Positions 35,986-47,611 of a DNA stretch of 64,000 nucleotides are shown here, piece by piece. Position numbers and translations under genes: made by a program. The stretch is from Eulemur rufifrons (Eukaryota > Chordata > Mammalia > Primates > Lemuridae): the NCBI RefSeq assembly GCF_041146395.1, contig NC_090989.1:249416843-249480842 (forward strand). The letters run 5' to 3'. Numbering within the stretch: position 1 is the stretch's first letter; every line of letters begins with the position of its first letter. Below the pieces are notes generated by a model, which was not told where the DNA came from, made no database searches, and saw nothing but the letters and a program-made list of their open reading frames with translations.

Positions 35986-36744
35986 ATAAATCTCTGTCTC
36001 CAGATATGCTACTCTAGACAGAATGTAGTATTCTCAAGAAATAATTAGTTTCATTCTAAAAATTAGAAAACAAGCAGATAAATTAAAAGTCATGTATTTT
36101 TTAAAGCCAACAAAGTACTGGTAATTCAAAAAAAAGTCTAAAGGTTAAATTATAGAGAGGTACTGAAATTGTGTAGTAAAACAGAGAGCAGTGATTCCTT
36201 TCTTCCCTGAAGCATATCTTGCCATGGGCAGGAAGAGGAACAAGCTTGCCAGACTTAGAGGGACTGTTCTGGGATAAGAAACAAGCAGAACGGTTAACAA
36301 CCATTTGAGGTGATGCGACACATTAGAGCATGTGTGATCTCCAACATATAGCTAATTTTCCCTGATTACCAGTTCTTTTATACAGAAAATTTTCTGAAAG
36401 CATAATAGAATGTAAGGCTGGAGGATGAACTGAAACACAGAAAGAAGTGTTTGCAGTCTTGCTGTACTTAAATCACAGTATCCTGCTGAAGGTAGGGGAC
36501 CACATCTTATCCTCAAGAAATATGAACCTAGGAGTGAACTAAAACTAATTCAGCAGAAAGAAACAGGCAGAGTAACTCAGCTCAGCCCTGATAGAATTAA
36601 AGTATCATCCCCTCTGTGTAAATGCATACCAAAGAAGGAAGAAAACAGTATTTAGTCAAATTAAAACATTTTTGAGCACGACGACTTCTGGCTATCTTCC
36701 TATTTCACTGGCTAGTTCTTTCCAGAATCATTCAGTAGTTTCTT
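35986..36744. other. Unique DNA
   Basis: I see no recognisable element or coding signature. Confidence 0.5.
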
Positions 36745-37850
36745 TTCATCTCCCAGACTTAAGTCCAGGTGCCCCGTGATACAATCTTTGGTTCTCTTAC
36801 TTTCTCTACCACTCACTTTGTTTGTATTCCTTTGGTGACTTCATCCTGGGTTTTGGTGTTATGCACTACCTAGATGCTGATAATTTCACATTTGTGCCTT
36901 CAAATAATTTGTCTCCTTAACACAAAAAGTTCATATTCAACTGCTTTTTCTCTTTACTTGGATGTCTAAAAAGTACCTAAATTTAAACAAAGTTAAGATT
37001 TCCAAATCCAGACTCTTGACATTCCGCTCAAGAACAATCAACTCAATCATCTCCTGTCTGTTAATGAAAATCCTCCAATTTTCAAAACAAAACCCTGGAG
37101 TTAGTTTTTACCTTTCTTTCTCTCTCACTCCATTTTAAAATCCACCAACGATCCACATTCATTCCAACTTCAAACCGTACCCAGTCAGACCACATGTTGC
37201 CACCTCCACTGTTGCTGCCTTGGCCTAACTCATTCATCATGTCTAAGCTGGATGACAGCAATAGGTCCTCTTGCTTCCTTCCTTTTTCCTCTACAGTTTA
37301 TTCAACATGGCATCTACAGTATTTTATTTTGATTCACAACATGGTCAATATCTGCTAGAAACCTTTTGAAGCCTTCCTATACAACTCGGAGTAAAAGTTA
37401 AAATCCTTAGGATGAGTAGTATAGGAAAACTTTGCGGCTGGGCACAGTGGCTCACACATGTAATCCTCAGGGGGCACAACCACCTCCTTCAGCGATCTTT
37501 TTACCACTCACCATTACCTCTCCACCATTACTAATGTCCCCAGATTATTTTTCTTGACTCACTATTGCCATTTCTCACACATACTCAGAACACTTCTCCC
37601 TAAGAGTGCTTGTACTTGCTGTTCCTTTTTCTTTCAGATATCCACACACTTAATTTTTCATTTCCTTCACTTCTTTGCTTACATTTTACAATCTCAGAAG
37701 ATACATTTATTGTATTTCCACCCATTAAAAATATAATTTCCATAAGAATAGCAATTTTATTAGTCTTTTTGCATTGTTCTATTTCCAGCACCTGGTGAGT
37801 GTTCAATAAATATTTGGTGAAAAAAATGGATAAATGAGTTAATTAATTTA
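36745..37850 (+). mobile_element. Long L2 LINE fragment (ORF2 3' part to 3' end)
   Basis: About 1.1 kb, unusually long for an L2 remnant. In order: TTACTTGGATGTCTAAAAAG, CCAAATCCAGACTCTTGACA, AAAACCCTGGAGTTAGTTTT, TGCCACCTCCACTGTTGCTG, AAGCTGGATGACAGCAATAG, ATCTGCTAGAAACCTTTTGA, GAGTGCTTGTACTTGCTGTT, and a terminal TTCAATAAATATTTGGTGAA with an AATGGATAAATGAG tail. The landmarks match the ORF2 C-terminal coding region and 3' UTR of L2; the frame is destroyed. An Alu piece interrupts it at 37436. Confidence 0.8.
37436..37472 (+). mobile_element. Alu 5'-end fragment
   Basis: GGCTGGGCACAGTGGCTCAC, then ACATGTAATCCTCA, is only the first about 37 bases of an Alu left monomer, with no right end, tail or obvious TSD. 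Retention of the 5' end and loss of the 3' end is opposite to normal L1-mediated truncation and points to a later deletion or gene conversion. Confidence 0.8.
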
Positions 37851-39588
37851 ACACTTCTTTGCCTTTCAGTAGACACTGAGAGCTTCATAAGCTCACCATT
37901 TAAAACAGCAGTTGATCTTCATAATAGTTGATTACATAGTCTAAACTTAACCCAGATGGCTTGGAACAACCATACAGCTCAAAGTAGAGGAAAAAAAAAA
38001 AACAACAAAAACTGTCATTTCTAGAAGGATTGGAACAAAGAAGTCTTTACTATAGTTAAGAATCTCTTTTCTCTTGCCTATTTTTTCCTGTCATCAGATA
38101 GAAAGGAAATCAAAAGCCAGATTCCAAATATAAGGCTTCTGCCCAATGCAAATGGAATCTAGAGATAGTGTTTATCCTATTTTAAGTTCTGAGCCAAAAT
38201 TTAATGAATAAAATGTTTACTTATATTTCATACATGCCTAATTAGGCAACCACAGTGACAGATGTTCTTATTTTTAATTGCACAAGAATACTTTTGTTGG
38301 TGATTTTAAAGATTCTCTGACACCACTTTTAGAGATTTTATTTAATCAATTTTGAGCAGGGCCCAAATGTAATCTACATTTGTAACTATCAACTCAGTTA
38401 CATCTGATATCAGCCAAATAATACAAGCCAATGAGGAAGAATGACATAAGGATATGAAAACAAAAGCCAATATAAATAAATATTGATTATTTAGAGAGTA
38501 TGTCTATTATCTTTCTGAAGAATTATGGTTATCGCACACAGTTAAAGACACAGAAATTCTTATCTCGGCCTTGTATTTTCTATTTGAGACATGTTCAACA
38601 ATAACATGATACCTAAATATTGAAAAGAAAATATTAATTGTCTTTATTATTATCTATTTATTTAAGGATTGGTCATAAATTTGAAATTAAAATCAACCCA
38701 CTTTTCTAACATTGGTATTTCCAATGCCAACTCTACTCCAAGCACATCATTTACTTTAAAGCACAACAAACCAGATCACACCAACACATCTGTAGAAGCT
38801 ACATTACATTCAACCAAAAGGCAGAATATTGATAATCAGAGATTGTTCTGAAATATTTAGTACAGGTTAAATTATTGGGAATCAACATGGAATGTCAAAA
38901 AGAATAGGGAATTTCAATTAATGTTCGTTCTGCCTCTGACAAGACTTCTTTTCTTTATTTGTAAAGTCAATGAGCTTGACTAAATATTTGCTAAGATTTT
39001 CTCCTTATTCAAGGTTTCATCTTCAATATAAGATGCTTACAAACCAAGGAAATAAATTCATAAAATATTTTATCAAAATTTTAAAATAAACACTGGTACT
39101 TAGATGCAATAGTTTTAGTGAACTGGAGGATTAGTTCCACAGAAAATTTCATTCCATTTCTTATAATGTTGAATACAAGAAATATTACTATAACTTTATA
39201 CAAACTAATTAATAATATAAAGTTCTTATGCTTACTAAATATAAACATTCATCAGAAAAATAAAATGTATTCAGAGGATGTATCAATGACCTCTTTGATA
39301 ATGTCAGCAACCTAGCATTGATTCTCAGAGACTACAAACCCTTTGAATTAAAATGTGTATTTTGTTTTACTTCAAAGCCATACCAATCTCAGTTTATTTT
39401 AGAAAACCTAATTTGTGTATTTGACCCTAAGAGCTTACAAAAAGCTATTCAAGTGATTGCATTTAAAAAAGAAAAAAAAAAAAAAGCTTAGAGAAAAATT
39501 GCCAGCTCTCATTGAATAAAATTTGGCTTGTGATGTAGTTTATATTAATATTCCTATGTATATATTGAAAATTACATTTAAGAAAAAT
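37851..39588. other. AT-rich unique DNA
   Basis: No gene signature. Small A-runs lie at 37990-38003 and 39466-39485. Confidence 0.5.
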
Positions 39589-39765
39589 AATCTATACAAA
39601 TCTCCTTGAAATAAAACATTTTTATCACGCTTGAAGCTCTGATGGGGGGCCGGCGGGGGGGAGGGCATGGGCAGTATACATAACCTAAACTTTTGTACCT
39701 CCATAATAAGCTGAAATAAAAAAAAAAGAATCTATGCAAATATCCTTGAAATAAAACATTTTTAT
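39589..39765 (+). mobile_element. Tiny L1 3' end with a 37-bp TSD
   Basis: 39589-39625 and 39729-39765 are direct repeats of 37 bp with two mismatches, starting AATCTAT and ending CATTTTTAT. Between them (39626-39728) is the last about 100 bases of a lemur L1 3' UTR: a G-rich run, CATAACCTAAACTTTTGTAC, CTCCATAATAAGCTGAAAT and an A-tail. L1 TSDs are usually 7-20 bp, so this is long. Confidence 0.9.
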
Positions 39766-39940
39766 TGTTTACTTATAAATTCTTAGTGATTCTACAATTA
39801 TTAATAGTAGATTACTCTAGTAATTATTAATAGACAAATATTAATGGTGATTATGAATTAATGAATTATTAGTATTCAATAACTACCTAGGACTATTATT
39901 TTGCTTTTTTTGAAACAATGAATTTTTTTGAAGAATTGTC

Positions 39941-39943
<3 letters not shown>

Positions 39944-39988
<45 letters not shown>
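39944..39988 (+). repeat. Compound (TG)n(TA)n microsatellite
   Basis: About 13 TG units run directly into about nine TA units (boundary near 39970). Expected to be polymorphic and Z-DNA-prone. Confidence 0.95.
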
Positions 39989-40686
39989 GGATTTTGCCTT
40001 CTCTCAGCAAGCTCTGACATACCAGTTGGCAAGGTGAGCTGGAAATATTTGGAATCTGGTATCTAAGAAAACCATACCACACACAATCTCTAATTGCTCC
40101 AAAAGTATATTTATAGCAATTTATAAAAGTAATCCTGAGTAAACATACGTGGTCCTAATTGTTCTATGATTTCCTTCAGAGTTCCCTGAAGCAATTTGAG
40201 AACTATGGTGAATTCATAAAACAGTCCACCTTCCCACGAGTTCTTTGGACCTTTGCTATCAAAACAGATATCAAAAGCTATTCCTGGAGCCCTTACAGGG
40301 ATGCACTTTATTATCCATAATGGCTTGTCATTTCCAGTGCAACCAAGTAACCATTTGGTAATTAAGTAGATATCGATCCTATTATAACTGATATGTTCAT
40401 TGTGAGATTTATGAGGATTAATTCACCCTGATACTTAAAATCGAGAAAGAAGTGATTAGATTTTTATCATGCATCATATAATACAATATTATATGCTAAA
40501 ATATTGCTTCAGATGAATGCATTGCTAGTTTAGGTACAGGAATTATACTTTTCTCTGGGGACTTAAGCTTTGAGGGAGAAGTAGATTTTGAACTTATCAG
40601 AATTGGGTGGGATGTGTACAAAAAGATTAAAGAGAACAGAGAGGATAGAGTAAAAGAATTAAAGAATGTAGGGCAGTTATATGTAG
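39989..40686. other. Unique DNA
   Basis: I see no recognisable element. Confidence 0.5.
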
Positions 40687-40777
40687 ACAAAAAAAAGGAA
40701 GAAGAAGGAGGAAGAAAGAAGAAAAGAAGAAGAAGAAAGAAGAAGAAGAAGAAGAACAAGAAGAAGAAGAAGAAAAA
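40687..40777 (+). repeat. (GAA)n / purine microsatellite
   Basis: About 90 bp of AAGAAGAAG with GGA and AAAG interruptions. The longest uninterrupted GAA stretches are about five units, on each side of an AAC interruption near 40757. Minus-strand F/L/S-rich frames here are artefacts. Confidence 0.92.
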
Positions 40778-43640
40778 GTGAAAATGCTGCAGAGCAATTT
40801 AAGTTGAATAATTTGAGAAAGATTGAAAAGTCATAGTAAGGCATCATCATAGAGGTTCCTTGAATGATAGAATAAGAAAAAAACTTAAGAGTTGTGCAAT
40901 TAGTAACCTGGGATTTAACAATTTGTGTCTAAATTCAGGTGGCCTGTTTATATCCCATATGTTCCTAATTTTTGCTTCTTTTTATTATGAAGAATCAAAC
41001 CAAGATGTCAGTTTGTCATGCTCACAACTGCTGCAAACAATTTGACCTGTTTACTTTTACTGTCATGTCAAAATATAGAAACACTGATTTGCTTTATAAA
41101 TGTCTATTGAAAAATGGAAAAACTGAAAAATATAGAATTGATAGTTTTCACTTTCTCATACTTGTTGTAGCTCAAGAGCAGCTTTTTTTGTTTGTTTGAA
41201 ACATTTGCCTCATGCTGTGCACTGACAGCCAGTCTTCAAAGTGCAATTCTTCTTAGATAAGGACAGTTTGAGATCTTTCTCCTTTTGGCAAGGAATCAAT
41301 AGTGCATTAAATTCTGGATTGTGCTTTCTGTTAGGAAGCCATTACATTTTATCGTATTAATTTGTTTTTATGGCAATACCTAAAATTTACAGGGATGAGG
41401 AGATGGTTTCTGTCTTGAATTAGGCAAAACTGAGAGATCTAATCTAGCTTTAGAAACATATAATCTTGTCTCTAGTTTTCCCTATCCCTAAAAGTTTGGA
41501 AATCCCAGAAATAGTTAAGAAGCCATAGCAGGATTTGTGTGTGTACCTCTTAATCCAGGAAGAAGAAAAATTTACTAATACAATAAGTAACACAGGAAAA
41601 AAAAAATTGAAATATTTATTTGTGTTTCTTAATTACTGAATTAGGAGATACAGAAAAAGGACAGGCAATGTCAGGCTTTTGATAACTGTCTCTTGTTATG
41701 GGAGACAGAAAGAGGAGTTCTGGTTAACGGGCTTTTTGTGTTTTAGGGGCTGTCTTGAAGAAAAACCCCACTCAGACCATTGTTTAGGTAAGAGAGAAAA
41801 ATTGACAAAAAAAGGGCATACAGAATGATCTTTAAGGTGAAAGCTGAAGTACATCAAAGCTAGAAAATGAAAATATACCTGGAGGTGATATAGACCATTA
41901 GAGAACTGGGGATAGGGAAAGAAGAAACATAATAATTACATGTTTAGCTTACTACAAGTGAGAAAGACAAGTGTGAAGTGCTGTTGCTGTATTCGTCTTA
42001 GCCACCTGCAAGATGGTGTGGACCAGGATTTAAAGAGGGATTGTGAGCCAGTTGTCTGACTGGTGAGGTTGTTAAATATAGAATGTCACACTTGCCACAC
42101 TCCTTCCCTTTCCTTTTCTTTCATGTGAGTATGGTGAAGTAGGGATGGTATGGTCTGCATGCAGAACAATATGGTACAGTATTATAGATAAAACAAATTA
42201 GACCAACAGTTTGAAATGGAATGAAAAATCTACCAAAACTCTAAACTGACTATGCATCATGTCCACATATAGGATCCTCATATTTTTTTATTCCTTTTCA
42301 ATTCTCATGTTAGTTAAGAAACCTTCAACCTAAACTTTATTTTACTCATTTTGGTTCCTTCACTTTCTGCTGTGAAAATGTATACATATAAGTCAATAAT
42401 TTGGTAGTTTCTAGGTGATATAACATATTGATCCTTCTATTTTATTTTTCTGTTTTCTTTGTTTGTCATCCAATATACGCTCATGTCCTTTCACACCATT
42501 TTCACGAGTAAAGTAATATGCTCTAACAAGGAGTTTAATTATATCTGGGCTGAATAATAGTTTGGTCAGTTTATCTGCTTGAACTTGAAGTGAACCTGAA
42601 CCTTTAAAGCTGTTGTTGAGACCAAACTGCTGAGGAAAATAAAAATATGCATCTCTTGTTACCCATTACAAGCAAGAGCAAACATTTTTTAAAATCATAA
42701 CTAGAAATTCATGATCATAAAGCTCATTAAAATCCCTATGTACAGAGTCAACATGACTATTAATGATGTTATAGCCTAAAAATTCAAGTCCTATTACAGA
42801 GACTGGAGTGTTTTACAGATTGAGTAATTTAGAAGGAAAAAAGACAATATCTAAAAATTGGAAATAGTTAATTACAAAATTTTACACAGGAATAATTTGT
42901 GTAATTGAATCCTATTGTTTCCTTTTTTTTTTAATGGATCTATATACAAAGAAAAAATGTTCAAAAAGTTCTAGTTCTGGTAATGGTGAAGTAGCTTTTA
43001 TTAGACTAATAGTCATTTTACAGCAAGTAAATACTTAGTAGGGAAGTTTCTTCAATGTTACTAGAGAGTAAACAAAAGCAGGCAGAAATTGTTGGAATAT
43101 GACCTGGAAGAAAGGGGCCACATTTAGATGGAGTTTCCACTGAGGGAACCATAATGTCTATGGGGTACTCTGCCTATGAGGTTCAAGTCAAGAGCTGCAG
43201 TCTGATTGGTCTCTCAGGTCAGAGGAGATTGGGACTGCCTGACTGGTTGGAAATCGGGGCTGGATAAATCAGGAAAAGAACAAAGCCAGAGCAGAGGGAA
43301 CTCCAAATCTGTGTAAAAACTTCCACTAAATCCTTGGTTAACCCCTGAACTGTACATATGCAGGCAAGGTAAGGAGTTCAAGGAAAAGCTGAGCAAAGAT
43401 TTACATTTCCAGCCACCACAGGGAAGGCAGAATTTGATATTGATTCCCCCAACTAGTTTAGAAAACATTTTGTGTCTCTACTCAAACTCTGAAGAGCACT
43501 GCCTTAGAAGCAAAAATTGTATTCCCAGACTATGGGATTCACTGTAGGATTCGGGGCAAACTAAAATAAAACTACCCTAACAAAACAAAACAAAACAACA
43601 ATACCCTACTGGAGTTCAAGGTGATCCTCTGTAGGGTTAC
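40778..43640. other. Unique DNA, possible decayed L1M start at its right end
   Basis: No gene signature. 43080-43640 could be the far 5' part of the L1M that begins clearly at about 43650, but I cannot match it to specific L1 features. Confidence 0.45.
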
Positions 43641-43649
43641 TGCCAGGAG

Positions 43650-43975
43650 ACTAAAATGGAAGCCAGAGTTTATATGAAAGAAAAGATAAAATATCTGGTT
43701 TATAATATGAAGTTGCTATCTGTGTAGAAAAATAGGAAAATGTGAAACTATGGGCAAGTGAAATACTATTCAATAGAAAAAAAATCCACAAACTACCCAA
43801 GGTTAAAATTAGCACAGAAAGACATAAAAGTGATTATGACAAATAACAGAGTTTATAAGATAACATGGATATAACAGGTAAGAAAATAGAAAATTTAGAG
43901 AAATTTAGAATCTATTAATATTTCTGTAAAAGAAAACAAAATGCAAAATCTAGCACTGAGAACTAAAATAATTTA
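43650..43975 (+). mobile_element. L1M/HAL1 remnant, ORF1-like part, arm 1
   Basis: A-rich sequence with ACATAAAAGTGATTATGACA, AAATAACAGAGTTTATAAGA and AGAACTAAAATAATT fits the ORF1-side region of an ancient L1M/HAL1. It is interrupted by a SINE at 43976 and resumes at 44112 with AAAATCACTGGATGAGATTA, a clearer match to HAL1/L1M ORF1. Confidence 0.5.
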
Positions 43976-44111
43976 TTTTTATTTTTATTTTTTTAAAGAT
44001 AAAGTCTCCCTATTTTGCCCTGACTGGCCTTGAACTCCTGGGCTCAAGGGATCCTCCTCCCTCAGCCTCCCAGGGAGCTGGGGCTATAGACCCATTCCAC
44101 TGAGCCCAGTT
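43976..44111 (-). mobile_element. Alu-monomer-type SINE (FLAM/FRAM or Alu half), reverse strand
   Basis: T-rich tail, then AAAGTCTCCCTATTTTGCCC, TTGAACTCCTGGGCTCAAGG, CCTCAGCCTCCCAGGGAGCT and GAGCCCAGTTG: a single 7SL-derived monomer in reverse orientation. Old and diverged. Confidence 0.82.
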
Positions 44112-44207
44112 GAATTTTTTTTAAAATCACTGGATGAGATTAACATCAAAGTGAACATAACGGAAGAAGACAGCCAATAGAGAAGATAGTATGAAAGCTA
44201 GTAAATA
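44112..44207 (+). mobile_element. L1M/HAL1 remnant, arm 2
   Basis: AAAATCACTGGATGAGATTA, ACATCAAAGTGAACATAAC and GGAAGAAGACAGCC follow the HAL1/L1M ORF1 order directly after the SINE. Confidence 0.6.
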
Positions 44208-44512
44208 CATTCCTCCCTTCCCCCAGGACTCCTGTGGATACCCAAAGCTGCAATGCTCAAGTCCCACATAAAAAATGGCTAGCATTTACATATGACATAT
44301 GCACAAATCATCTCAAGATTACTGTGCTTATAATACCTAATACAATGTAAACTGTACGTAAATACTTGTTTTATTGTTTTATAGTGTCTTATTGTTTAAT
44401 TTGTATTGTTTTTATTGTTGTATTGTCATTTTTAAATATTTTTTAAAAATATTTTTGATCCATCTTTGGTTGAATCGACAAACGTGGAACTCAAGGATAC
44501 GAAGGGCATACG
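44208..44512 (+). mobile_element. MER2/Tigger-type DNA transposon, non-autonomous
   Basis: TA dinucleotides at 44206-44207 and 44513-44514 flank about 305 bp with the family landmarks GGACTCCTGTGGATACCCAA, AATGCTCAAGTCCCACATAA, AATCATCTCAAGATTACTGT, ATAATACCTAATACAATGTA and a 3' terminal repeat GGATACGAAGGGCATACG. TA duplication fits the pogo/Tigger (Tc1-mariner) mechanism. No transposase. Confidence 0.8.
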
Positions 44513-44514
44513 TA

Positions 44515-44757
44515 CTTAGTTTTAGCTCAATCAACAGTTGTAGGGAAGATCAAGGAAAAAAAGAAAAATGCAAAGAGTAATAGCATGCAAAAGTAAGAAA
44601 GAAAAATCTAGTATAGTTATATAAATATCAAAATAGAATCCAAGTTGAGTAGTATGACTAGTATTACAAATAAAGATCATTTTATAATGTTAAAGAATCA
44701 ATTAAGTTAGTAATGTATAAGACATAGCAAACCTAAATGTGTATTTTAAAGGTAAAC
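44515..44757 (+). mobile_element. L1M remnant, ORF2 endonuclease region, arm 3
   Basis: ATGACTAGTATTACAAATAA, AGATCATTTTATAATGTTAA, AGAATCAATTAAG and CCTAAATGTGTAT match L1 ORF2 coding sequence before the YAPN-like segment. The match stops inside the codon run and resumes at 46209 with TATGCATCTAATAACACAGC. Confidence 0.7.
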
Positions 44758-46208
44758 AGAAATTTTTTTAAAAAGTAGAAAACTTCTCTGGTGAAAGAAG
44801 AGAAGGGTCTTCCCTTCCCCTACTCTGTTTCTTAGAGCAACGGTCCCCAACATTTTTGGCACCAGGGACAGGTTTTTCATGGAAGACAGTTTTTCTGCAG
44901 ATAGGTGTTACAGGGGGTGGCAGAGCTCTGTAGTCTGGTCCCTAAGAGGCCACTGGACCAGTACCATTCCATAGGACCAGGGATTAGGGAACCACAGTCT
45001 TAGAGCATTTACTTTAAAAAATTTGTAATTGCAAACTTTTTCTCTGTCCTTTTGAGATATATGTAAATATTTTTGAATTTTTTTAATTGAAAGATGTATA
45101 TAAATCTTTTAAAATACCTTTTGCCAGTTTTAAAGCCCAGGAATCTTTTTCTCAAGGACATGGGAGTGTGTGGGAAAAGAAAAGGTTTCCCTTTGCCTCT
45201 GGAAGGTTTGCTGAAAGATCAAATCACTATAAGGCAGATTAATAAAATAAATAGATTACAAATTGATTTATCATGGACATGAGGAATATCACAGTGATTA
45301 CCCAAAATCCGAATGGTGTCCAGAAGTTTGTATGTCCTCACTATAGAGGGGAGGGAGAGATGAGGAATGTAGTTAATTAATTCTGTTTAGGGGTAATAAA
45401 TGTTTACTGGAAAGGATGAATAGATACTTAGGAGAATGAAAGGAGAGAGGGAAACAGTGATTAGGGTAAATGAGTCTCTTTGGAAATTAAATTAACCTGA
45501 AGGACAGGTATTATCTTTAAGATGGGTTGGGCCAAGTCTGGTTGCATTCTTGATCTCCTATCCAGCAATATATTGAGATAACAGGGAGGAGAAGGGAAGT
45601 CAACTGTTCTTTTTGTTGGGTGCAGCTGGTTTTATGCAGATAGAGAGAAAGTCTGTTGATCTCTAAGGGCTTTTAATTCAGAATACCCTTTATTCCAAGG
45701 TGTCATATTTTGGGTGAAATCCCTGAGCTCCTTCATCACTTTGTGACATAATCATCAAGGGAGGTAGGTAGTGCACCTGTCTCCAGTCTCCTGCGGAAGA
45801 TGGAAGCCTAACTTCAGCTAGCTCCAAGCTAGAAACCTAGGTCCTGACATAAAAATACAAAAATATCATATTTCCTGTAAATAAAGGGAATTACCAAACA
45901 CAGGCAGCTGCCCAATACCAGATAAATTTAGGATGAACTATGTGTGACAAATGGTGCTATTAAATCCTCTTACTTAAGAACTAGTTACCATTTATCTTGA
46001 GAATATGTATAAAATGGGTTACAACTGCTTGACTACATAAAACACTGAGATTTCTTTCTGTCACTGCAAACCCTTTAGCTGAGTGCCTGTAATGTACATG
46101 TCTTGATTAATACTTATTCAAAAAGAAACTCTTTTCTTCTTCTCCCACTTTTGTGGAAAGGTTTTCTAGATTGGCAAGAGAGTTTGTTTTTAATTATATT
46201 TCCCCGAC
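44758..46208. mobile_element. LTR-like insertion block(s) inside the L1M
   Basis: About 1.45 kb separates two adjacent pieces of L1 ORF2, so it must be inserted DNA. GTAT abuts both junctions (about 44754-44757 and 46209-46212), a possible 4-bp duplication. LTR-like features are GGTGTCATATTTTGGGTGAA (about 45700), TATGTATAAAATGGGTTAC (about 46003) and a pyrimidine-rich end with CTGAGTGCCTGTAATGTAC (about 46080). The parts may be more than one LTR; I cannot name the family. A hAT element lies inside. The frame 45094-45282 is not a gene. Confidence 0.5.
44838..44997 (+). mobile_element. hAT-Charlie (MER1-like) element with perfect 8-bp TSD
   Basis: TCTTAGAG at 44830-44837 and 44998-45005 flanks a 160-bp element starting CAACGGTCCCCAACATTTTT and ending GGGATTAGGGAACCACAG. 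An 8-bp duplication is the hAT signature. It has the same 5' end as the element at 56871 but a different 3' part, so the two are separate deletion derivatives. Confidence 0.88.
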
Positions 46209-46308
46209 AGTATGCATCTAATAACACAGCTTCAAAATTTATGAAGCAAAGTTAGCAGGACTAAGCAGAGTAATTGAGAAACCTGATAGGTTTCAGTGTG
46301 ACAATGTC
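46209..46308 (+). mobile_element. L1M remnant, ORF2 endonuclease region, arm 4
   Basis: TATGCATCTAATAACACAGC, TTCAAAATTTATGAAGCAAA and CAGAGTAATTGAGAAA continue the ORF2 sequence left at 44757 without a gap. It is cut at about 46308 by another LTR. Confidence 0.75.
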
Positions 46309-46790
46309 AGTTCTTGGTGCGCTCACGGCCAAAGAATGACCAGACACACCAAAGTAAGGCAAGCAGGAAAATGAGGTTTATTGAGGGGAGAAAGATAGGA
46401 TTATAGGGCAAAAGCAAGATATGGGTTTACAGAGCATGATACATATGCCACAGGTGACGACTGGAAGCACTGTCACAGTAAAGGGAAAGCAAAAGGAAGG
46501 GTGCAAAAAAGGGTCTGGTTATGGTCTGTGTCTTATCTTTAGTGCCTGGATTGGACCACTCTCATGATTCAGATGTCACCATGGAACCACTTTGATTGGA
46601 CTGTTGGGAGTCACATGACCTGAGCCTTAATTACACATGCAGGTTGTTCTAGTTCAATTTCCAGACTCTATGGTACCTATGTTGCTGGGCCCATGGGCTT
46701 GAGAGTCCTCTGCATTCTTTTGCAGCTGGCACACTAAGTTATGATTGGCAGATTCGTAGGGTATTCCCTCCTCCCCAGGTATGGCAACTG
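46309..46790 (-). mobile_element. Solo LTR (probable ERV1), reverse strand
   Basis: Begins TGTCAGTTCTTGGTGCGCTC. A reverse-strand AATAAA (GAGGTTTATTGAGG at about 46374) lies near the left end as expected for a minus-strand LTR, and it ends near CCAGGTATGGCA. L1 ORF2 sequence lies on both sides, which confirms that it is an insertion. No internal genes; TSD not resolved. Confidence 0.62.
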
Positions 46791-47600
46791 CTTGGGAGAT
46801 TAGGGATATACAGATGATTTGAAAAACACAATGAGAAAAACTGACAAAATATATGTGATTAGTATTAATAATAAAATATGAATTGATATTTATAAAACAT
46901 TATATTGAATACTTATAGAAAGCAATTCTTCTCAAGTACAACTGGAATACAAGCTAAGCTATAAAATACTCTCAGTAAATTATTTCAAACATTGAAATAT
47001 ATGTTCTCTGACAAAAATATAATGAAATTGAAAATAAATAATAAGATATTTAGAAAAGTTCCAGCATTTGGAAATTAACATCCATCTAAATGAATCATGA
47101 AGAAAAGAAGAAATAATATATTTTGTGGTTTGAAGAGGGAAATGTAGTTTTATGCTTTTATATTAGAGGAGGAAAAATGCATTAAATCCATTATTTAAAT
47201 ATCAATCATAAGAAACAAGGAAAAGAAGAACAAACTAAACCCAGAGCAAGTAGACAAGAAAATAACAATGACGGCAGAAATCAATGAAATAGAAAATAAA
47301 AATGAGGAAGAAAAATAAGAAAGCTATAATTTGGTCCTTTGAAAAGTTTAAAAACACTGATAAACATCTAGAGAACATAATTGAGAAAATGTAGGAAAAT
47401 AAATAATATATATAATGATAGGATATAATTGTAGACCCTATAGATATTTAAAATGCTTAATAGAGGAACCATTATGAACAAATATATGACAATGAATTTT
47501 ATGGTTAGATATATGAAAGAAAAATAAAAATCTCAGGATCCCCAAAAATTCATTATGCCAAAATGAAACAAAATTAACTACAAAATTAATAAAGGGCCAC
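46791..47600 (+). mobile_element. L1M remnant, ORF2 endonuclease to linker region, arm 5
   Basis: AGCAATTCTTCTCAAGTACA, ACTGGAATACAAGC, TATGTTCTCTGACAAAAATA, AGCAAGTAGACAAGAAAATA, AGCAGAAATCAATGAAATAG-like and TTTGGTCCTTTGAAAAG are L1 ORF2 landmarks in correct order, from late endonuclease to the region before the reverse transcriptase. No open frame survives. Confidence 0.78.
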
Positions 47601-47611
47601 AAGGTGGGAAC

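Noticed and set aside
40496..40759. 87-residue minus-strand frame with a poly-F/L start
   Set aside because: The start is the reverse of the GAA microsatellite, and the remainder has no domain.
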